A stretch of DNA of 64,000 nt from Antedon mediterranea (Eukaryota > Echinodermata > Crinoidea > Comatulida > Antedonidae): positions 30,943,001 to 31,007,000 of the forward strand of contig NC_092673.1 of assembly GCF_964355755.1 (NCBI RefSeq), written 5' to 3'. Numbering within the stretch: position 1 is the first letter of the stretch; each line of letters begins with the position of its first letter. The notes below the pieces were generated by a model. The model ran no database searches. It was not told where the DNA came from and saw nothing but the letters and a program-made list of their open reading frames with translations. A program made the translations under genes and the position numbers. Below are positions 21,601 through 31,774 of the stretch, in pieces.

Positions 21601-22987
21601 TTTTGTTTATTATAATGATTATTATTTTAATTATATATTTATTGTCTGATCTTATCAGATTGACGGCTGTCACTATGTCTACTTACTGTAGCCATATCTT
21701 ACAATAAATACTGTATAATACAGTAATGTATTGCTATGCTTATGTTATAGTTAATAAGATGTCGCCCTCTATAATCTACTGACGTACCTGTACCGGGTGT
21801 AAATCCACAACGATCAAAGTTATATTTTTCAATTTCACTGTACCATTGCTGAGTTGCTTCTCCACCTGTAAATCAAGAGAATAAGCGTTAAATACGTTCA
21901 CACTGAACGTTGAACTACGTTCACACTGTCCGTTAGAGCTATGTTTACACTGTCCGTTGAGCTACGTTTACACTGTCCGTTGAGCTACGTTCACACTGTC
22001 CGTTGAGCTACGTTCACACTGACGTTGAACTAGGTTCACATTGACCTTTGAGCTACGTTCACACTGATGTTGAGCTACGTTCACACTGACATTACAAGAT
22101 ACAAGATACAAGATACAAGATAACTTTATTGTCAAAATTGTTAACAATTTTGAGATATGTTTTGTACCTGAGTAGAATAAATAATACGATGTGATAACTA
22201 TATAAATAAATACAAATGATACAAGTGACTATCTTGAAAAGTTTTTGTTAAATAAATTGCATGCTATGTACATTGGTGAAAATCTGAAACGGTTTGTGGA
22301 TATTTTTTCCTGTGTCAGTCTGACCCTTCCTGATCTACTTAAAATGATGTCTGAATGTAATGGGTGTGATGGGTCTTGCTTAATGGTGTCAAATTTCTTA
22401 AGTATGAATATATTAAACATTTCATCTAAAGATTTCACTTCTACACTGATAACTCTGCTGGCCTTGTTTACTAATCTCTGAATTTGACTTTTACTGTTTA
22501 CATTGATATGAGAAAACCAAACAATAATACAATAAGAAATGATTGATTGAACAACAGAGGAATAAAACATATGAATGAGATGAGAACTAACATTAAACCG
22601 TTTCATTTTGTATATAAAGTTGACGTTGAGCTACGTTCACACTGACATTGAGCTACGTTCACACTGATGTTGAGCTACGTTCACACTGACGTTGAGCTAC
22701 GTTCATACACTGACCGCTAATTTCGTTTAATATAGCCTAACTCTATCTACTGTACCTGAATAGTTTGTACTCTCAGAGGAAAAATGCATAGCAAGATTTT
22801 CTCCTAGGCCATCCCTTTTGCTATGTCTAAAGCTGTCAGTCTTTGCCAGTTGATCGGCGTAGGCCTGAGCGATCTTGTTCAAGTCGTCTGCCAGTTTCAG
22901 CTTAGGAGTTCCATGCGCTGCACGATAATCATTGTGCGCTTCTAGCGACTCTTTCTGGAACTTTTTCAAATCATCTTTCTTCGACAT
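14640..22987 (-). CDS. Four-domain CAP protein, GAPR-1/GLIPR2-like
   Basis: Twelve exons on the minus strand: 22756-22987, 21788-21865, 21180-21418; 19978-20251, 19063-19140, 18451-18635; 17941-18193, 17478-17555, 17016-17236; 15447-15696, 15177-15251, 14640-14791. All borders are GT-AG, phases repeat as 0-1-1-0, and the total is 2115 nt (704 aa plus stop). Each exon triplet encodes one CAP domain of the GAPR-1 type with HS/HR, GEN, WYSE and GHF[TS]Q motifs. There is no signal peptide (MSKKDDLKKFQ), so the protein is probably cytosolic. Gly2, needed for myristoylation in mammalian GAPR-1, is absent. GAPR-1 proteins associate with Golgi membranes and bind lipids; the role here is inference. 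The alternative is two genes: domain 1 alone, ending at 21174, and a three-domain gene. The phase-0 donor at 21180 and matching acceptor at 20252 favour one gene. Confidence 0.8.
16495..16655. repeat. Tandem duplication, about 86-bp unit, two copies
   Basis: TAGCGCATGCGCGTAACATG through GTTGATACTCAAATGAT occurs at about 16495 and again at about 16581 with few changes. It lies in the intron between CAP domains 3 and 4. Confidence 0.85.
17016..18193 (-). other. CAP domain 3
   Basis: Residues 363-546. The entry linker GLFRKGDSLSKSD matches the entry linker of domain 2 (GLFKKKEN...ISKSD), so these two domains look like the most recent duplicates. CAP motifs: FEHSD, YGENIAMH, WYSEL, GHFSQMVW. The exit linker is longer and ends in KPVDDCK. 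Confidence 0.8.
18451..20251 (-). other. CAP domain 2
   Basis: Residues 184-362. It opens with a linker LGLFKKKENDANST, then the CAP core with LEHSN, YGENVGMH, WYSEV and GHFTQVVW. The exit linker is acidic/basic (PSKDDDKEKK). The middle exon has FCDPRFKSG, a Cys the mammalian protein lacks. An in-frame ATG at 20284 could start a separate transcript, but the acceptor at 20252 fits better. Confidence 0.8.
20895..21130. repeat. Degenerate tandem repeat in the CAP domain 1-2 intron
   Basis: About four diverged units built from AGAACTTCTCCAAA, ACTCGGAGTTTGTAAA and CAAGTTTGGTA. Reading frames here only reflect the repeat. Confidence 0.6.
21481..21552 (+). repeat. tRNA-like pseudogene or SINE head
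   Basis: GGTCTAATGGTTAAGAGAT resembles an A box, TTTGC-ATTTTAA-GCAAA an anticodon arm with a UUU (Lys) anticodon, and GAGTTCGAATC a B box. The acceptor and T stems do not pair, so this is not a functional tRNA gene. Confidence 0.35.
21895..22707. repeat. 22-24 bp tandem array, split by a LINE
   Basis: Units like GAGCTACGTTCACACTGACGTT run from about 21895 to 22092 and resume at about 22621-22707. The retroelement at 22093-22620 sits between the two halves, so the array is older than the insertion. It lies in the first CAP intron, close to both splice sites. Confidence 0.9.
22093..22620 (-). mobile_element. 5'-truncated non-LTR retrotransposon (LINE) tail
   Basis: The minus-strand frame 22229-22606 (125 aa) resembles the C-terminal part of a reverse transcriptase ORF from CR1/L2/Rex-type LINEs, including the FYSSVVQSIISYCIIVWF segment. 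After its stop comes a short 3' UTR and a terminal microsatellite of ATCTTGT units, typical of these clades. The polymerase catalytic core is not in the copy, so it is dead. The exact clade is inference. Confidence 0.75.
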
Positions 22988-23200
22988 CGTTATTTTCTTT
23001 CTTTATCAAACTTTAAAATCTAAAAATAAAATAAGAAATCAAAATAAGTCTGCAATACCCTTTTTAATTTTAATTAACAAGCCATGCTGATTTTAACCTA
23101 AAATATCATTATTAAAATGTCACCGTCGTGTCGTCAACAACGAAAGGCTAAATAATGTACTTTGAACACTAACTAGTTAATGGTAGCCGTAGTTTTAAGC

Positions 23201-23210
23201 TATATAAAAG
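23201..23210 (+). promoter_or_regulatory. TATA box on the plus strand, no gene assigned
   Basis: TATATAAAAG followed by GGGG is a near-perfect TATA box facing right, about 210 bases upstream of the CAP start codon but on the opposite strand. No plus-strand gene is visible downstream. It could mark a divergent non-coding transcript or be chance. Confidence 0.35.
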
Positions 23211-23604
23211 GGGGATCGAAGCTACGGAGAAGTGGATGATGAGTTGTGCTGTGTGGTGGAATTCCGAGCCTACCTGGCTCGAAAATGACGTGTTTATTGT
23301 ATGATTGGATACCTACCACCAAATAATACAAGCATTTCCCCCCGTTTATTGCCTGTAACATTAATCATCTACAAATAAAACTGTATCAATATTTGTTCAG
23401 CAATTGAGATGTCGTATTGGTTTTACAACGGATTTACCAACGCCTACGTGTGATCTGTATCTACTAGGGTACATATTTATATAGACGGAACACAGATTCT
23501 TCTTCGTGTTAGTATTCCATTTTATTCTTCTTCATCCATGTCAAGAAGATCTGGAAGCGTATCGTACCGTAAAGCCCCCACCTTCCACCAAATATGAACC
23601 GAAT

Positions 23605-23715
23605 ATGATTGCGTTGCGTGCACGTGATTGCGTTACGTGCACGTGATTGTGTTGCGTGTACGTCCTTGCGTAGCGTGTACGTCCTTGCGTAGCGTATACG
23701 TCATTGCGTGGCGTA
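23605..23715. repeat. Short array with CACGTG/TACGTCC units
   Basis: About six units of 17-18 bp such as TTGCGTTGCGTGCACGTGA, shifting to CGTAGCGTGTACGTCCTTG. The first units contain the E-box palindrome CACGTG. Similar to, but not a copy of, the GACGCAACG MITE core. Confidence 0.7.
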
Positions 23716-24279
23716 CTTAAACAAAATTGTGATTCAGTTAGTCATAATCCACAATCAGGCTTGTTCGTTATTTGGTTAAATTTAATTAAATTAAACTCAT
23801 TACTACAGTGATGTTTATGATCTTGTTTTGAATTAATTTAGTTTTGAACAAAAGATCGTGTTGTTTACAACTACCTTATTGGTTACCTTATGAGGTTTAA
23901 GTAATTGTCCGTAGAAATATAGCTACTTTCTATTTCCTTTTCAATGAATGCTAACAATTGACTGCTATTTCAATATTTGTTGATGGTCATAACCGCCGTA
24001 ACAAGATGTACACTATTTAAACAGTCAAACAATATAGGCCTACAATTGTGTTATTTACATAACCTTTTACGAAAACACGATTTGAAGAAAATTTTAATCT
24101 GTACTATTCGTTATAGATTCAGAAATACCAAACATTATAATATAGTATATACAATAAAAAAATAATTAATAAAATAGAGAATTAAAAGTGTATTAATACT
24201 GATTGATTTTTTTCATTGATGTCCATAAGATTGGGTTTTTTTCTCAGTAATTTGACTTTGGATTTAGAGATATTATGTA

Positions 24280-24740
24280 TACTATTATATAACTGAAATA
24301 ATGTCATTGCACTCTATATAAAATAGATTGAATTATTAATACAGAATAATGCTCTTCTCTCTTACTCCTCCTTAGCAAAACAATAATATAGTAGAAATTG
24401 GTAGATAACACCGTGGTCCGGGCCGTTATTGCAGCGTTTTGCCAACGGCGTGTCAACACCACGATTATGGTTTGAGATGGCAAAATGAAAGCAATTGCAT
24501 AACAAATCCATATAAAATGGATTGAATTACTATAATATGCTTTCTCTTACTCTTCCTTGACAAAACAGTTAAATAATTATACTTTACCGTGTTTGCAGAG
24601 AATCACTTATCGTAGATAAACCGCGATAGAAGCTTTTTGCCAACGCCGTGTGCATAAATAATAATCGTCAATCGTCAAGCACCATACGAATAAGATGTTG
24701 TATGGTTTGAGATGGCAAAATGAACGCAATTGAAAGCGAG
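24280..24740. repeat. Diverged tandem duplication, about 230-bp unit
   Basis: Shared blocks in order: TATAAAATRGATTGAATTA, TCTCTTACTCYTCCTT, TTTTGCCAACGSCGTGT, TATGGTTTGAGATGGCAAAA, CAATTG. The first copy covers about 24310-24500 and the second 24510-24740. Confidence 0.65.
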
Positions 24741-26639
24741 ATGCGTTGTTGTTTTACTAAACTGTTCTCCAAGGAACCCGCATAATGCATTGCTTTATGA
24801 GCAAAACAATTTGCATTGAAATTATGTTTAGAGATGCTTGAATATATAAAAATGGTAAAACGATGTTTTTGTTCGTTCTGCTTCATCGGTTTTAGTTGGT
24901 AATAAAGCGCGTCACACTTGAATGGTCTGCGTATACTTTTATTTGTACTATTAATATTATAATTATGACGTATTTGTTTTGTGAAATCAGATGGTGACTG
25001 TACATTGTGTAGACCACCTGTTAGGTTTTTATTTTTAACATTTTAACACTGTACAAAATGATATTATTATATTAATATTATTATTATAATTATCTGTTGT
25101 AGCTAATAAATTGAAAAGTATGTGAAGCGTTTAGACTCGACAAATACTGTTGTCAGAGAATCGATAGCAATTTCACTCTTCCCTGGTATTGTATATATTT
25201 TCAGTTAGATTCGAGCATTTGCGATTTGTTTAGAGGCGGATAAGCGGCAATCACCCTCTAACACTCCCAAGCATAAATGTTGAAATCTAAAATGTAAAGC
25301 TAAGATATGAGGTTCAGTTTTTCTTAGCCCCATTTAAAACGCGTATCACATGCGGAATTTGGAATTGATTAGGCCTACTGATGTATAGAACAAACAATCG
25401 CGGATAAAACCTGTTAATCACCTCTAACTCTTGAACTCATGACTTCTGAAAGGTGTTACCTTATTATGTATTAATAACCGCCGGCCTCCCTGGAATAATC
25501 ACAACAATTACTCTTATTGCTTAATGATTAAACATATAATTGTATTAAAATAATATTACTGGTATGATTCCCAGCCACTTTATGTTATAATATGTATATT
25601 ATAATTCATGGCAATACTTGAGAATTATAAACAAAATTACGTAATCACGGGATGACACAGTCAGGATTTTTTGGAAGAGAGGCGAAAAGAAAAAATAAGG
25701 TCGGCTTCTCGAGTGTGTTGCACGAAAGTTACTCTCGTTTAACGAGTATAGGTCCTACACATAAGTTCCAAAAATATACTTTATTTATAATCCGATAAAA
25801 ATTTAACTATTATATTACATTAACATGGGAATAATTATACCTACATAACACATTGGTTATAGATTTGATAGAATCTTTGTTATTCAATATTTTAATTTTT
25901 GCCAATGTGATATTGGTAAATATGGCAAGGAGTGAAATTTGATAATCAAAATAATAGAATTAACATAATGAACAGATGGAATTGCTTCCTAACGTACCTA
26001 AAATAAAATAAACATATATCATAGTACAATGTTATTATCTGGAGACGCAGAGTGGTAAACGAAGAGGAAAAATAAAATGTAATATTTTGAATTTAGGCCC
26101 ATACGATAACGATTTCATTTATTTGATTTAATGATTATGACGTGATTATGGAAGACACGACGATGTAATGTCCATGAAGAGACGTGGATATTTATGTAGA
26201 TTATACTACTGTAGAAAAATATTGATAAATATTTACATATTTTGAAGGAAATTCATAAATTCGAACAAACCGTTGTTTTCTATCTCACGACTCTATTGGT
26301 TGTAAACAGCCTACTTATAATAATATTGTTTGCCGTAAGATATTTCGCCAAGGTATGTACTCCTATGTATGTTTAATTTAACGGTCACGATGCTGCGTTC
26401 GTTCATAGGATGTTATTCCCCGTGGAATTAAAGAAATTCATCTCCTTTACTCGGAATCAAGAATATTGAATATTACCATGGATATATATATATATATGAT
26501 ATAAAACGCTGATATGCTTTACGTTATAAAACAAAGTACTATGTAAGCTAATAGGACATACATTGTGTAACAGGAATATATTTCTCACCTCTATATAGCA
26601 TGAAGTCATACATTATCATATTTACAGAAAAGAGATTTA

Positions 26640-26715
26640 TAAATTAGACAAATGTTACCGTTTAAATAGCATCAAATTACCGTTTAAATAGCCTCAGATT
26701 ACCGTTTAAATAGCC
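26640..26715. repeat. Three 21-bp tandem units
   Basis: TTACCGTTTAAATAGC is repeated three times with spacers ATCAAA, CTCAGA and CCCATA. Confidence 0.8.
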
Positions 26716-27372
26716 CCATATCATCTTGAGTAGGCCTACTAACATGCTTTTGATAGTGGTCATATAGTTCTTTGATAAAATAAGTAAACCTAATAATGTA
26801 TTACTGTATGTACTGTATGTATATAGTAAGTATGCCTTACTTTATGTATCTGTGTGTGTGTATACTTTTTAAGACTACCAATCTTCCTCGCCTAAAACAC
26901 CCATCCACCCCACTCCTCCTCAATATGAACATTGTTGAATTGATTGGAAGATGATAAACATTATAATATGGCCTCCTTTATACATCTGCGTTTTGAAGTG
27001 AGGGTCCTCCTATTACTCTTGGCGCCCATGTGCACTTCCCCACTACACGTATTACAAATTGGCCTAGACCTATCTTAATTAATATCAAATATTTCAATTC
27101 ATGAAATAATAAGATTGTAAAATGCATAATCCTCATTATGCGAAAAAACCTCAACAACTTACCGGTTCATGCACATTCCTTGTGAATATTTCTCGTCAAC
27201 CACTAATTACTAATACTTAAACTAATTGTTAATTAATCATGTGATGTTTTCCTATACTGTACACGTTTATGGTTTAATATCGCTTTCGATATTGATTTTA
27301 TTCCGTAATCTTACAATTACAATGCTCGGAGTTACCCAGGGTAGCGTGTTACATAGAGGGAGCTGCTCATGA

Positions 27373-27507
27373 TTTGGTAATAGCATTAGATTTTTTTTCA
27401 CATGTATCTCCTTGTATCATATACCATAACCTAACCCTTAGCCTAACCTTACATGATACAGGTACCACATGTGATGCAAATGGGATATGCTGTATTACCA
27501 AATATTC
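27373..27507. mobile_element. Small MITE with ATTTGGTAATA termini
   Basis: The ends ATTTGGTAATAGCAT and the inverse of ATTTGGTAATACAGCAT frame CACATGTATC and GATACAGGTACCACATGTG, also inverted. Related sequence (TAACCTAACATTACATGATA, GAGATGCTGTAATA) lies at about 16930-17015 and a fragment at 41281-41345. Confidence 0.6.
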
Positions 27508-28299
27508 CTGTCACATTGGCCGAATATTGTAGTATGTGAATATAGCACAGAGAATCGGGTAGATCATTTTGAGATAACATTCAAACACGTCACATCACGC
27601 AGACAAACGACCTACAGTAATAAGTATCTTTACACCTACTACTAATGCATATTATTCTACTAAGTAATTCATTTTAAATAAATTTTCACAGTTTTCTGTA
27701 AATGTGCTAGAAAAATTTTAATTAATCGAGAACAAATATCAAACTTATTTAAATAATAAAAATTATACCTATTGTATTAAAAGATGTATCTTATCCCTGC
27801 ATATAACTTTGTCTAACTTTTAAAAGTTCAGGACCAGTGGCACGCAACCCTCAGCTTGCAACAAGAGTGCAATATAAATGACGCTGGCCTACGTGGTGTT
27901 CAGTAGAAGACCAGTACGAATGCAAAGGTTACGGAAAAACACTTTCTTCTAAAGTTTGGACTTTGGTCGAAAAACCAGACAAGCCCTATGTAATCAAGAT
28001 AACATTTAGTTGTCTTAGTCGCCCGACGTTGTTTATTTAAACTATACATAGCAACTCGATTTAATTAACAAAACACGCGATTCACACTCCGTTTGTACTT
28101 CTCAAAAGTATGGGGGATTTAAGGGCTAATATTCATATAAAGGGTGTAGACGCAACGTATCGAGGTAAAGTGCCGTAAGAATATAATGTTGCGCGTGTCA
28201 CAAGTAGGAACGACTGCACTGTGCAGTAGATGTATTGTCAACACCGCTTCTGCTTTGCGTACATCGCAACAGTGATAGAAACCTATATAGTATTTTCTT

Positions 28300-28454
28300 A
28301 AGCTTAGTTCCCACTAGGACGCAACGCAAGGACGTAAACGCAACGCAAGCGTGTTGAGCAATGACAAGCAACAGAATAATCCATCGCTTGTGATTGATCA
28401 ACTCACTTACGTCGAGTTACGTCCTTGTGTTGCGTCTCTAGTGGGAACCAAGCA
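28300..28454. mobile_element. GACGCAACG MITE, A-type
   Basis: AAGCTTAGTTCCCACTAG at the left, inverse AATGCTTGGTTCCCACTAG at the right; core CATCGCTTGTGATTGATCAA. A further terminus fragment follows at about 28456-28505. Confidence 0.8.
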
Positions 28455-31073
28455 TTACGTTGCGTCGCGGCATGATTTTTTTTTATAGTGAGAACCACCA
28501 AGCTTGCTTTAGTTACGTTAATACACATATACGGCGGCCCACGTACCGAACAAAGGGGAATATAGGCCTATCATCATACGTGTGTAGGCTGATAATTAAA
28601 AAAAAATAATAATTTTGATGCATTGACTTATAGAATTATTAATTATTTAACATTACACGTCTAACTTCGAAATGTTCATGTACAAAATCTAAATTAATAT
28701 TTCCACGTACCTTTTATCGTTTGACTTCTATATGACGTCACCGCAATATTTGCGCACCCACACATAACTGTGGTAAGATTATGAAATATGCAAATAAAAG
28801 AAATATGTTCTATGTATATATAACATGATAACGTTACAAAATACTAGTTAAACCAACATTCAGATAACACATAACACCCACTTACATGGTACTTATTCTG
28901 TAAGGGCTTACTTTACTTGATTAAATACCAAAATGTGTTGTAATACCAATGTTGCATGTTGTAAGTGTCAGCCAAACGCTAACCAGGCCTACCTCACAAG
29001 AGTTTTATCATTCAAATTTAACTTTGAAAGGTAGGCCTAGGCCTACACGCATTCTAGGCATACACGTATACGTAATGTTTAAACATTTCCCTAGTTCGTT
29101 TCACGGGAAAGTGTCCCCTTAATAGCGGTAGCAAAAAAGAAGGGTAGGCCTATAGTACTGAATTGCAAACGTTCTTGGCAGAAACAGGACACCATCTTAA
29201 CCTTCTGATGATTTTGTCAGTTTTCATAACTTAAGCAAATCTGTTTACGTGTAGATCTTAAGTGAACAACAAGCCTGTAGCCAGGATTGTTTACAGAGGG
29301 TTATTTTTTTTTTTCAAAAAGAGGCAAGTGCAAGTGAAAGCAACTGAACAACAAATACATTTAGGCATAGTCTATGAAAGTAAGTTGTCTGCTGGCCAGT
29401 ATAGAATTGGACAAAAAGTTGTCATGAGTTAGGCCTATTTTCTAGCACTTTTACTGATGGTCTATGTTTGAAAAGGGCACTTTAGGGAAAAAACGGGGCG
29501 GGGGGTGTCTTTTGAACCCTGCGAACCTCCCTGCTACGGGCTTAAAAAAAGAAAATTGAATAGTTTACTTGGATATCAAATCTGTTGCAAACGCCAGTCA
29601 AGGAACCGAAAACGCCCTCTGTAGCTTAGTCTACTTATTAAATTACTCTGTTCTCCTGTACCAACTCATATTTCCTGATCAAATAATATACATCATCTTT
29701 TTAATAAGTCATGTAATGTCTTTGTTTAGATATTCTATTTATGTAATGTAAACTATCACAGAAACATTGAAAATGAATCTTGGAAATATCATCTCAGGAT
29801 AAAATTTGTCTTTTTAATTAAAGCTATGAAAGTACAATAGTAGGTCCACTAATGGACACAATAGACACTGTTAAACAAAAAGCATGTATTGTTATACAAG
29901 TTATTATTAGAAAATGACTATTCAATTTATCTCTTGTCATTCAGAAAATGAAACCTCGTTTGCGTTGTATGAGAAAAGTAAGAAGGCCTAATAACTAGCA
30001 CATGAAAGGTGAGATAGGAATTGGAAGATGAGTACTTTCGGCAGTGGCGTAGGAGCAAGCGAAAGAAATATTGAAAATAGAAAGTTTCCAAGTGCATTTT
30101 AGTCGAATATATTGTATCTCTCCGCTTTTAACGCGCCCATTCTTCTTCTAGTATTTTTTAATAATTAAAAGCGTTTGTTTACGTTGGTTATTTTTGTCCG
30201 AGCACCTCTAGCGGGCGGTTGTATTCGTTTGTTTGTTTATTAATTCTTTTCCACACACATCAATATACATTTTACTTAAATATTTAGATTTAAAAAAAGG
30301 ATGATGAGTGTGGAAGGTGACCAAATAAGTTAGGAAGTTGAAGGTGAAGTGCAGGTTTAACATGCCATGTGTCCCAACATTTTTTGTCTTTTTTTCGAAT
30401 ATTAAGCAGAATCGCCGTCTAGATTTTTTGTTCATATACATGTGAAAGTTCCTGACGGATTACTAACAACTACTAAACTCCAAATGCTTTCGTATTTCTC
30501 AATGTCATTTTTAATTTCATATAACCACTGCCACAACCCATATACATACAATAAATAAGTAAACACAAACAAAACATCATACACAAAATTCTATAAAAGA
30601 AAATACATATTCCGCTCACGATGATGAAATACGTGACCTGTGACCCGATTATTCCTATTATTATGGGTTATATTTTATGATTATATTCTTAGGCTAGATT
30701 GAGTTGACAATACACCACAGGCGATGCATCAAACCAGTGTCATTATACAATACATCCGTAGAATAGCCACCTAAATTATCTTTAAATTTACAATAAATCG
30801 TTAACAAATAGGTTCTCATTCGAACAGGCCGTAGGCTAGGATCAATACAGGGCTTCTTAAGAGTATTTCAACATCTGCTAGGGAAGAGTCATTAAAAAGA
30901 TGACAACTGGATGTAATGAATTACGAATTTGTATAGCAGTTGCTTAACACATCTATGGTTAGTGTTGCCTTTATGTCAGTTATTGTGTTTCTTTAACCAT
31001 TCAGTTTGAAACTAAGCCAACGGGCAATATTTTAAAGAAGCTTTAACAAATGCGTGACTTGACAAATCGTTAA

Positions 31074-31237
31074 AGCTCTGTCGATACTATCAAACTTTAT
31101 GTGACAAAATAAATGTGATGAGCCCATTATGGTCATGATGATGTCATATAACTATCATATTTGGGCATAACACTACCATATTTGGGCACGTATCACACTT
31201 TCTTTTTGTCAAACTAGTTTGATATTGTGGACAGAGT
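31074..31237. mobile_element. MITE, AGCTCTGTCTACAC family, copy 3
   Basis: AGCTCTGTCGATACTATCAA at the left after TTAA; inverse CAAACTAGTTTGATATTGTG and ACAGAGT at the right. The ATATTTGGGCA core repeats are present in inverse orientation. Confidence 0.75.
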
Positions 31238-31603
31238 ATAAGAAAGGACAAAATAATTTGCTGCACGACGTGTGCGTACAAAATAACGTGTGCGTACAAA
31301 ATAACGTGTTGTCGATCACCATCAATGTATACGCTCGCGTTATCTTTGTGATTTTTCATAGCGAAATGTTGAAGAATATAAAGGATCGGTAAGAGATAAT
31401 TCAGATTTAACTCGAGTCACGTTTATTCACATCTTACGGATTTACAGAATATTTAGTCTGTAATCTCGTTTTAGTCGTAATTCGGACATAAAGTGAAAAG
31501 GCATCATCGTGTCCTAAAAAGTAGTTTTCTTTTTTTAGGCATATCCACTTAACTTTCTAGATCACGTGCACTAAATCTTCAAGACATATAGACAGTTTGT
31601 CCA

Positions 31604-31609
31604 TTTATT
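31604..31609 (-). promoter_or_regulatory. Candidate polyadenylation signal of the synaptotagmin gene
   Basis: AATAAA on the minus strand, about 165 bases beyond the stop codon at 31775. A second hexamer is at 31422-31427. Confidence 0.4.
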
Positions 31610-31774
31610 CATCTCCAAGTCAAGAATCGTTCGGTTACAATTAAGTATGTAGACTAATGTATTGTGCGTACACTAAAGTCTGTGATTTTTGAACTGACGT
31701 TTTCCAACATAGACTCAAGCCCAGACGTTTTCAAAATAGACTCCATCGCAGACGCTTTCATTACTTGATGGCAA

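Larger units (their letters stand above)
21174..22987 (-). other. CAP domain 1 and optional early stop
   Basis: Residues 1-183. The third exon reads through GHFTQVIW, ends in a Ser/Asp-rich linker (SSSSSSDDEQKSKKM) and meets the donor GTATAA. If the donor is ignored, its own bases encode Val and then a TAA stop (21174-21176), giving a complete single-domain protein of about 184 aa, close to the size of GAPR-1. Splicing instead gives the four-domain form. Confidence 0.75.
22988..31774. other. 8.8-kb region without a supported gene
   Basis: This is the 5' flank of the CAP gene and the 3' flank of the synaptotagmin gene. The open frames are short, unlike any family I know, and do not join by splice sites. 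Contents: a plus-strand TATA box, a CACGTG-rich short array, a diverged duplication at 24280-24740, small MITEs and very AT-rich spacer. Confidence 0.55.
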
